Part shown: piece by piece, positions 16,430 through 22,286 of the stretch | Layout: every line of letters begins with the position of its first letter | How positions within the stretch are numbered: position 1 is the stretch's first letter | NCBI GenBank assembly: GCA_964344215.1 | Contig: CAYFMP010000051.1 | Span: 1-30,056, forward strand | DNA from: CAYFMP01 sp964344215 | GTDB taxonomy: Bacteria; Pseudomonadota; Alphaproteobacteria; Rhodospirillales; Casp-alpha2 | Reading direction: 5' to 3' | Length of the DNA stretch: 30,056 bases | Made by a program: the position numbers and the translations under genes | The notes under the pieces: generated by a model | Database searches by the model: none | What the model was told of the DNA's origin: nothing | What the model saw: only the letters and a program-made list of their open reading frames with translations

Positions 16430-17020
16430 ATGTCGATCACCGAAACCAAGAATCCCATCGCCGAGTTCAAGCTGTGGTTCGCCGAAGCCCGGCAATCGGA
16501 AACGGTCAACCCGGACGCCATGACGCTGGCGACCTGCACGCCGGACGGTATTCCCTCGGCCCGCATGGTGCTGTTGAAGGACGTTACCGAGCGCGGCTTC
16601 ACCTTCTACACCAACCTCGGCAGCCGTAAGGCCCGCGAGCTTTACGACAACCCCCGCGCGGCGCTGTGCTTCTATTGGAAATCGACCGCCAAGCAGGTCC
16701 GCATCGAAGGCCCCGTCGAAATCGCTTCCGATGCCGAGGCCGACGACTATTTCGCGTCGCGGCCAAGGGTCAGCCGCATCGGCGCCTGGGCTTCCAAACA
16801 GTCGCAGCCCTTAAGAAGCCGGTTCGAGTTCGAAATGAGGATCGCCGAGTTCACCGCCAAGCACGCCGTCGGCGACATCCCCCGTCCCGAATTCTGGTCC
16901 GGTTTCCGGGTTATTCCCGAAAGCATCGAGTTCTGGGAGGAGAAACCCTACCGCCTGCACGAACGCGTTCTCTATCAGCGCCAGGGCGAGGCGTGGACGT
17001 CGGAGAAGCTGTACCCATGA
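16430..17020 (+). CDS. pdxH: Pyridoxamine/pyridoxine 5'-phosphate oxidase
   Basis: The 196-residue FMN enzyme makes pyridoxal 5'-phosphate (vitamin B6). It shows the PNPOx split-barrel signatures RMVLLKDVTERGFTFYTNLG, SRKARELYDNPRAALCFYW, QVRIEGPVE and SRIGAWASKQSQPL, and the conserved C-terminal RLHERVLYQR...WTSEKLYP. Length is normal. An adjacent in-frame GTG at 16427 is an equal start candidate. The stop overlaps the next ATG by 4 bases (ATGA), coupling it to the CDF transporter. It is divergent from the glycine-zipper lipoprotein. Confidence 0.96.
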   Translation: MSITETKNPIAEFKLWFAEARQSETVNPDAMTLATCTPDGIPSARMVLLKDVTERGFTFYTNLGSRKARELYDNPRAALCFYWKSTAKQVRIEGPVEIASDAEADDYFASRPRVSRIGAWASKQSQPLRSRFEFEMRIAEFTAKHAVGDIPRPEFWSGFRVIPESIEFWEEKPYRLHERVLYQRQGEAWTSEKLYP

Positions 17021-17943
17021 CCGATATGGCCCGTCCCGAACCGGCCTCCACGGCCGGCGCCGCCCGGTTGATGCGGCTCGCCACCTACGCCTCCGTAACG
17101 GTGGCCGGTATTCTTATCGTCACCAAATTCTTCGCGTGGGCGGCTACCGATTCGGTGAGCCTGCTTTCGACCCTGATCGATTCGCTGCTCGATGCGGCGG
17201 CTTCCATGATCAACCTGCTGGCCGTCCGCCACGCTTTGACGCCGGCCGACGACGAACACCGCTTCGGCCACGGCAAGGCGGAGCCGTTGGCCGGCCTGGC
17301 GCAGGCCGCCTTCATCGTCGGCTCGGCCTTGTTCCTGGTGCTCGAAGCCGGCGAACGGTTGGTCCATCCGAAGGCGCTTGCCAACACGGAAATCGGATAT
17401 GCGGTGATGGGCTTCTCTATCGTCCTCACCGTGATCCTGGTCGCTTTCCAGCGCTACGTGGTGCGGCGTTCGGGCTCGGTGGCGATCAGCGCCGATTCGC
17501 TGCACTACCAGACCGACGTTCTCATCAACGCCAGCGTCATCGCCTCTCTGTACATGACCTCCAGCCTGGGCTGGACCGTGGCCGACCCGTTGTTCGCGGT
17601 CGGCATCGCCGGCTATATCATCTGGACCGCCTGGCGGATCGGGCAAAGCGCCTTGAACATCCTGATGGATCGCGAGCTTCCCGACGCCGAGCGGCGGCGC
17701 ATCTACGACATCGCCATGTCCCACGACGGCGTCCGCGGCCTGCACGATCTGCGCACGCGCTCGGCCGGGCACCGGGTGTTCATCCAGATGCACCTGGAAA
17801 TGGACGGCGCCATGACGCTGACCGATGCGCATGAGATCGCCGATGACGTCGAGATGCGGGTGCTCGAGGCTTTTCCCAACGCCGAGGTCATCGTCCATGA
17901 GGACCCGGAGGGCGTTGAGGAGGTGCGAAGGGAATTCGGGTGA
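17017..17943 (+). CDS. Cation diffusion facilitator metal exporter (FieF-like)
   Basis: The 308-residue inner-membrane protein has six predicted helices and a cytoplasmic C-terminal domain. The tetrahedral transport site of FieF/YiiP is intact: D55 and D59 in LIDSLLDAAASMINL, and H163 and D167 in HYQTD. The loop motif HRFGHGKAEPLAGL (81-94) is diagnostic. The C-terminal ferredoxin-like domain ends HEIADDVEMRVLEAFPNAEV and IVHEDPEG. It exports divalent metals such as Zn or Fe in exchange for protons; which metal cannot be read. It overlaps pdxH upstream and the kinase fusion downstream by 4 bases each, so the three genes are translationally linked. Confidence 0.95.
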   Translation: MTDMARPEPASTAGAARLMRLATYASVTVAGILIVTKFFAWAATDSVSLLSTLIDSLLDAAASMINLLAVRHALTPADDEHRFGHGKAEPLAGLAQAAFIVGSALFLVLEAGERLVHPKALANTEIGYAVMGFSIVLTVILVAFQRYVVRRSGSVAISADSLHYQTDVLINASVIASLYMTSSLGWTVADPLFAVGIAGYIIWTAWRIGQSALNILMDRELPDAERRRIYDIAMSHDGVRGLHDLRTRSAGHRVFIQMHLEMDGAMTLTDAHEIADDVEMRVLEAFPNAEVIVHEDPEGVEEVRREFG

Positions 17944-19511
17944 GCGCATCGAGCGACAACGCGAAGGACGACCCGCAAAGCGAAATCGTCGCCTTCCTGT
18001 CGGCGCCGGGAACGCTCGAACCCGGCGCCGGCGAGGCGGAGCGGGTCGAAACCCATATCTCGCACGTTTTCCTGAGCCCGAACCGGGCGGTGAAACTGAA
18101 GCGCGCGGTTACCTTCCCCTATCTCGATTTTTCGACCGCCGAGTTGCGCCGCCGCGCCTGCGAGGCCGAGGTCGAGATCAACCGGCGAACGGCGCCCGAT
18201 ATCTACAAGGGCATCATCGCCGTCACTCGCCGGGCCGACGGCTCGCTGACTCTTGGCGGCGACGGAGAGGTCGTCGATTGGGTGGTCGACATGGTCCGGT
18301 TCGACGAGGACACCCTGTTCGACCGCCTGGCGACGCGGGGCGAGTTGCGGCGCCGCGCCATGGAGGACCTGGCCGACGCCATCGCCGCGTTCCACGGGAA
18401 AGCCGAGCCCCGGCCGCTGGCCGGCGGCGGCGACGGTATCGCCATGATCATCGACAACAACGCCAAGTGCTTCGCCCGGCCGGACGGCGTTATCTTCGAC
18501 GAGGCGGCGGTCGAAATCGTCAACACGGGCTCACGCCAAGCCGTTCGGAAGATCGGCGAAATTCTGGAGGACCGTCGCGAGCGGGGCCGTGTCCGCCATT
18601 GCCACGGCGACCTGCACCTTCGCAACATCTTCTCGAGCGACCACCGCCCGACCCTGTTCGACGCCATCGAATTCAACGTCGCCTTCGCCGAGATCGACGT
18701 CCTCTACGATCTCGCCTTCCTGCTGATGGACCTCGATCACCGGGGCCTGCGGCGCTTGGCCAGCATCACCATGAACCGCTACCTGGACGCCACCGGCGAG
18801 GCGGCCGGCGAGCCGTGTGCGCTCGCCACCCTGCCGCTATTCCTCTCCATGCGAGCCGCCATTCGCGCCCACGTCGGCGCCGCTCAGGCCGACGCCCTGT
18901 CCGACGAGGCGCAGCGCCGGCGACGGGCCGACGAGGCGGTCGCCTATCTGGAGCTTGCCGCCGATTACCTGGCGCCGCCGACGCCGAGGCTGGTTGCCGT
19001 CGGCGGCCTGTCGGGCAGCGGCAAATCGCGTCTGGCCCGCGAGTTGGCGCCGTTCATCGGAGCCGCTCCGGGTGCTCGCGTCGTGCGCACCGACGCCACC
19101 CGCAAACGGCTCGTCGGCGTGGCCTTGACCGAACGGCTGCCCGAGGAAGGCTACAGCGCCGACATGACCGCGCGCACGTATGCGGCGTTTTATGACGAGA
19201 TCCGCAACGCCTTGGGCGCCGGCCACGCGGTCATCGCCGATGCCGTTTTCGCCAAACCCGAACAACGTCGGGCGATCGCCGACGTGGCCGCCGAGTGCGG
19301 CGTAGCGTTCGACGGGCTTTGGTTGGAGGCGTCGCCGGAGGTCCAGGAAAGGCGCGTCGCCGGTCGCCGACGCAACGTATCGGACGCCACCGTCGAAATC
19401 GTCCGCCAGCAGCGAGACTACGATCTCGGCCGCATCGACTGGGCGCGGATCGACAGCTCCGGTGAACGCGAAGCCACCGAAGCCAAAGGAAAAGCCGCCC
19501 TCGGTCTCTGA
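17940..19511 (+). CDS. Bifunctional aminoglycoside phosphotransferase-like / P-loop kinase fusion
   Basis: The 523-residue protein has an N-terminal APH-like kinase fold (catalytic loop HCHGDLHLRNIF around residue 221, followed by LFDAIEFNVAFAEIDVLYDL) and a C-terminal P-loop kinase domain. The Walker A motif GLSGSGKS lies at about 356-363, and R-rich lid features follow (QERRVAGRRRNVSDATVEIV). This architecture is a recognised bacterial family of unknown substrate, related to gluconate/zeta-type kinases in its C-terminal half. Start GTG 17940 overlaps the CDF stop. A hairpin terminator candidate overlaps its stop, ending the three-gene unit. Drug resistance should not be inferred from the APH name. 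Confidence 0.88.
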   Translation: MSASSDNAKDDPQSEIVAFLSAPGTLEPGAGEAERVETHISHVFLSPNRAVKLKRAVTFPYLDFSTAELRRRACEAEVEINRRTAPDIYKGIIAVTRRADGSLTLGGDGEVVDWVVDMVRFDEDTLFDRLATRGELRRRAMEDLADAIAAFHGKAEPRPLAGGGDGIAMIIDNNAKCFARPDGVIFDEAAVEIVNTGSRQAVRKIGEILEDRRERGRVRHCHGDLHLRNIFSSDHRPTLFDAIEFNVAFAEIDVLYDLAFLLMDLDHRGLRRLASITMNRYLDATGEAAGEPCALATLPLFLSMRAAIRAHVGAAQADALSDEAQRRRRADEAVAYLELAADYLAPPTPRLVAVGGLSGSGKSRLARELAPFIGAAPGARVVRTDATRKRLVGVALTERLPEEGYSADMTARTYAAFYDEIRNALGAGHAVIADAVFAKPEQRRAIADVAAECGVAFDGLWLEASPEVQERRVAGRRRNVSDATVEIVRQQRDYDLGRIDWARIDSSGEREATEAKGKAALGL

Positions 19512-19519
19512 GGACGGCT
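19493..19519 (+). terminator. Likely terminator of the pdxH-CDF-kinase unit
   Basis: AGCCGCCCTC (19493-19502) and GAGGACGGCT (19510-19519) pair with one mismatch around a 7-base loop, followed by pyrimidine-rich CCTTCTTCCCT. The stem straddles the TGA stop of the kinase fusion. The T-tract is imperfect. Confidence 0.55.
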
Positions 19520-19545
19520 CCTTCTTCCCTGGGAATGGATTTGGG

Positions 19546-19986
19546 TTACTTGGTCTTTAGGGTCTGGGCGTAGGCCAGCACGTCGGCCGCGGTTTGCATG
19601 TCGAAGGCGGCGCACGAGATCATCTCGACGCCCGGATGGCCATGCCGGATCTTGGCCATCACCCCCCGAGGATTCGCCTTGGCTTCCGTCGCCACATAGT
19701 TGGGGTCCTCCTCGGAACCCCAGTTCAATGCGGCCCCGTCGAAGCCGTGGCAGGCGGCGCAGGTGGTCCCACCCTTCTTCTTGGTGTTGGAGGCCGGCCG
19801 GGCGCCGTGCGTCGTCTCTGGGCTGTCCTTTTCAAGCGTGTTGGCCCAATTGTCGTAGAGCCGGCCGCCGCGGGCACGTGGTAAGATCAACCCCGACGAA
19901 AGGACGAAAGCGCATGCGAAAGCGAAACGAGCGATGACGATCCATAGGAAGATCGTCGAGGCGCGGTTGGCCGATCTCGGCGACAC
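19546..19986 (-). CDS. Small exported cytochrome c
   Basis: The protein is up to 146 residues with one heme-attachment motif, CAACH (in TTCAACHGFDG), and a probable distal Met in HPGVEMISCAAF, then the terminal helix TAADVLAYAQTLK. It is a c-type electron carrier that must be exported. The only start that yields a plausible signal segment (STIFLWIVIARFAFACAFVL) is GTG 19986, preceded by AGGCGG. It puts the 5' end 53 bases inside the divergent gene at 19934. A TTG at 19890 avoids the overlap but loses the signal. The start is therefore uncertain while the domain is firm. Confidence 0.8.
   Translation of the reverse strand: MSPRSANRASTIFLWIVIARFAFACAFVLSSGLILPRARGGRLYDNWANTLEKDSPETTHGARPASNTKKKGGTTCAACHGFDGAALNWGSEEDPNYVATEAKANPRGVMAKIRHGHPGVEMISCAAFDMQTAADVLAYAQTLKTK
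19914..19937 (+). other. Seven-codon minicistron overlapping the next start
   Basis: ATG 19914 encodes MRKRNER and ends in a TGA that overlaps the next gene's ATG (CGATGA, start 19934). An AGGA ribosome site (19901-19904) is spaced well for 19914 but lies 29 bases from 19934, which has no good site of its own. Translational coupling is a reasonable inference. Confidence 0.45.
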
Positions 19987-20383
19987 CGCCGCCGCCTATT
20001 TCTCGGACATCGTCGACAAACTCGATGCCGACCCGAGGACCGAGCGGCTGCCCAATCTGGTGTTCGTGGTGTTGCGCGAAACGCTCCCGTTCCTGCCCAC
20101 CTTCCTGCCGGCCGGCGACTTCATCGACGAGCTGTTCGCCTTCGTCAACGCCAACCGCCAACGCCTCAACGAGACCATCTACGACCGGGCTTACGTCGAG
20201 AATCCGGAGACGCTCCGCGGCGTCACCGACCTTTTCGTCGGCGCCGTCCTCAAGACGACCTTCGAGAAATACGCTCGCGGCGAGATCGAAGTCGCCCGAC
20301 CCAAGGAATACCGCTTCAGCTCGCACTACGACGAACGCGACGAGGTCGAGTTCCCGTATTCCGACCTCGACGATGAGGGCTGA
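19934..20383 (+). CDS. Hypothetical protein, 149 residues
   Basis: I do not recognise this family. The protein is soluble-looking and helical, without a signal peptide. It has a hydrophobic central stretch (LPNLVFVVLRETLPFLPTFL), then DFIDELFAFVNANRQRLNET and LRGVTDLFVGAVLKTTFEKY, and a charged tail rich in Asp/Glu and Tyr. Codon use matches neighbouring real genes. It is divergent from the cytochrome c gene (5' ends overlapping if GTG 19986 is right), and its stop lies 3 bases from the end of the convergent HMCES gene. Its own start lacks a clear ribosome site, which the minicistron in front may supply. Confidence 0.7.
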   Translation: MTIHRKIVEARLADLGDTAAAYFSDIVDKLDADPRTERLPNLVFVVLRETLPFLPTFLPAGDFIDELFAFVNANRQRLNETIYDRAYVENPETLRGVTDLFVGAVLKTTFEKYARGEIEVARPKEYRFSSHYDERDEVEFPYSDLDDEG

Positions 20384-20386
20384 GCG

Positions 20387-20974
20387 TTACCCGAACAAAT
20401 CCGGTTGGCTTTGCGGAGGCGGCGTCTCCTCGTCGGCTTCGAGCGGTGATTCGGCATAGGGAACGAGCACGTCGGCCATAGCCTCGAACGGCGTTTCCGG
20501 GTCGAGCCAGCGCGCCTCGGCGGAACGGCCGAGGATCACCGGCATGCGGTCGTGGATATGGGCGATCGACTCGGCCGGTCCGCAGGTGACGATGGTGAAG
20601 CGGCTGCCGTCGCCGAGGCCGGCAAACGCGAACAGGCCGCCGCCTTCGGGCGCGATCCGGTTCTTCAGCTTCGCCCCACCGTGACGGCGCCATTCGAAAT
20701 AGGCGACGGCCGGCACCAGGCAGCGGTTCCCGAGCAACGGCCGGAAGGTTCTTTTCTCGGCCAGGGTTTCGGTCCGCGCGTTGATCAGCGGCCTGCTCTC
20801 CCACGTCACCTCGAGCCCCCACCCCATGAGACGGGTCTCGCCGCCGGCCGCAACGATCAGCGCCTGGTCGGCCGGCCGGATGATATCGGTATTGGGGAGC
20901 GGCGGCGGCCGGGTCAACCGGAACCTGGCCGCCAGTTCCTTCGGTGTCTCGCCGAATTCGTAACGCGAACACAT
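20387..20974 (-). CDS. HMCES/YedK family SOS-associated protein (abasic-site DNA crosslinker)
   Basis: The 195-residue protein has the SRAP domain. The catalytic Cys2 is exposed after Met removal (MCSRYEFGETPKE). The other active-site residues of the family are visible: N65 (LINARTET), E94 (PAVAYFEW) and H141 (HIHDRMPVIL). SRAP proteins form a thiazolidine crosslink between Cys2 and abasic sites in single-stranded DNA, shielding them from cleavage. The start must be ATG 20974, because Cys2 is needed; the in-frame start at 21040 would bury it. It is divergent from the SDR gene with a 110-base gap. No clear LexA box was noticed. Confidence 0.94.
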   Translation of the reverse strand: MCSRYEFGETPKELAARFRLTRPPPLPNTDIIRPADQALIVAAGGETRLMGWGLEVTWESRPLINARTETLAEKRTFRPLLGNRCLVPAVAYFEWRRHGGAKLKNRIAPEGGGLFAFAGLGDGSRFTIVTCGPAESIAHIHDRMPVILGRSAEARWLDPETPFEAMADVLVPYAESPLEADEETPPPQSQPDLFG

Positions 20975-21084
20975 GGCGGCAGTGTAGCGCGCCTGCCGGG
21001 TACGCCATAGCGCTCCAGGAGCCTCCTCGGAGATGTTCAACAGCCCGCTGGCCTCGGGTCGGGAATTGCCCTACCTTTCGGTCT

Positions 21085-21849
21085 ATGGCCGACGAACCCG
21101 AACAAAGCGCCGAGGAGCAACGCCGGACCGTGGTCATCACCGGGGCGAGCCGCGGCATCGGCCACGCCACGGCGCGCACCTTCCTGGATCGTGGCTGGCG
21201 GATCATCACGTGTTCGCGCGAGGAGACGCCGGCCGAGTGCAAACGCGATCCCAACTGGACCTGCCACATCCCGACCGATCTCGGCGACGCCGACAGCCTG
21301 GCCCGGTTCATCGAGAAGGCCAACGGGGAGCTCGGCGAAGAGCCGCTGCACGGGCTCGTCAACAACGCCGGCATGTCGCCGAAAACGCCGTTCAAGGAAC
21401 GGCTCGGCTGCCTCAACGGCGACATCGACGCCTGGCACGAGGTGTTCGAGCTGAATTTTTTCGCGCCCCTGAAGCTGTCGCGGGGATTCGCCTCCGCCCT
21501 GCATCGCGGCGGCGGCGCCATCGTCAACATCACCTCCATCGCCGGCCACTTGATCCACCCCTTCGCCGGCTCCGCCTACTCGATCTCGAAGACGGCGCTG
21601 TCCGGACTGACCCGGGAGATGGCCAACGAATTCGCCTCGCTCGGCGTCCGCGTCAACGCGGTGGCGCCCGGCGAGATCGAGACCGGCATGGTACAGCCCG
21701 AATACGAGGTGCTGATCCCGCGCATTCCACTCGACCGCATGGGGACGCCGGCCGACGTGGCGAGCACGGTCTACTACCTGTGCTCCGAGGATTCCGGCTA
21801 TGTCACCGGCAGCGAAGTCTGGGTGACCGGCGGACAACACCTGTTCTGA
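21085..21849 (+). CDS. SDR family oxidoreductase
   Basis: The 254-residue classical short-chain dehydrogenase has TGASRGIGHA (19-28) for NAD(P) binding, NNAG (93-96), and a catalytic set of N124, S151 (NITSIAG), Y165 and K169 (YSISKTAL). The C-terminal NAVAPGEIETGM and VTGSEVWVTGG complete the fold. The substrate cannot be told from sequence. Start ATG 21085 gives MADEPEQSAEEQRRTVVITG; the in-frame extension to 20944 runs into the divergent HMCES gene. The 45-base gap to the downstream glycosyltransferase allows co-transcription, so a sugar or polyketide-like substrate linked to envelope synthesis is possible but unproven. Confidence 0.93.
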   Translation: MADEPEQSAEEQRRTVVITGASRGIGHATARTFLDRGWRIITCSREETPAECKRDPNWTCHIPTDLGDADSLARFIEKANGELGEEPLHGLVNNAGMSPKTPFKERLGCLNGDIDAWHEVFELNFFAPLKLSRGFASALHRGGGAIVNITSIAGHLIHPFAGSAYSISKTALSGLTREMANEFASLGVRVNAVAPGEIETGMVQPEYEVLIPRIPLDRMGTPADVASTVYYLCSEDSGYVTGSEVWVTGGQHLF

Positions 21850-21894
21850 GGCCTGGCCGACCGACCGGCCCCGTAGCGGTGGCGCTCGAAACCC

Positions 21895-22260
21895 ATGACA
21901 GCCGAAAAGACCCCACCGCAAAACGCCGTTCTCTTCCACCACCCGGATGCTGTCGATACCGGGCGCGAACAACTGATGGGCCGGCATGCGGCGGGCCAAG
22001 GGTTTCTCAAGGGATACGTCCGCCACTCCGGCGTCGACGCCTTTTATTGCCAGGTCGCCGACGACGCCCATGGCGACGACTTCATCCGCCGGGTCGGCCG
22101 CCTCGACGACGCGGACCGTCCCTGCCACGTGCTGCCGGCCGGGCGCCTGGCCGATATCGAAGGACGCCCCGATACCCTGTGGCTGCCGATGCCGACCCTT
22201 GGACCGAGCGCCTGGCAGCGCCGTCAGGCCGATGCCAAATCCACAGCCTGTGCGGCTTGA
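21895..22260 (+). pseudogene. Glycosyltransferase, 5' portion before an apparent frameshift
   Basis: The frame from ATG 21895 encodes 121 residues that begin like the acceptor-side half of a GT-B glycosyltransferase (AVLFHHPDAVDTGREQLMGR, HAAGQGFLKGYVRHSGVDAF) and then hit TGA at 22258-22260. The natural continuation, SLCGLTHTIASESIMDG, lies in the frame one base back. Adding one base to the AAA run at 22237-22239 joins the two frames as ADAK-IHSLCGLTHT without loss. I read this as the N-terminus of the large fusion protein that follows. Either a one-base deletion in this strain or a sequencing error explains it. Confidence 0.75.
22237..22240 (+). other. Apparent one-base frameshift site
   Basis: At GCCAAATCC the coding frame moves back by one base: homology-like sequence runs through in one frame before the AAA and in another after it. 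An AAAA run would restore a continuous reading frame. There is no X-XXY-YYZ slippery heptamer here, so programmed frameshifting is unlikely. Confidence 0.7.
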
Positions 22261-22286
22261 CCCATACTATCGCCTCCGAGTCCATC

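Noticed and set aside
17940..19511. Aminoglycoside resistance gene
   Set aside because: The APH-like fold is fused to a P-loop kinase in a known housekeeping-type family and sits in a chromosomal unit with pdxH; nothing indicates drug modification.
22231..22245. Programmed -1 ribosomal frameshift in the transferase gene
   Set aside because: No slippery heptamer and no obvious downstream pseudoknot or internal Shine-Dalgarno; a one-base deletion or sequencing error is simpler.
21033..22250. Upstream extension of the large transferase frame across the SDR gene
   Set aside because: The frame is open back to 21033, but that stretch is low-complexity Arg/Pro/His sequence overlapping a complete SDR gene; real coding signal enters this frame only after about 22240.
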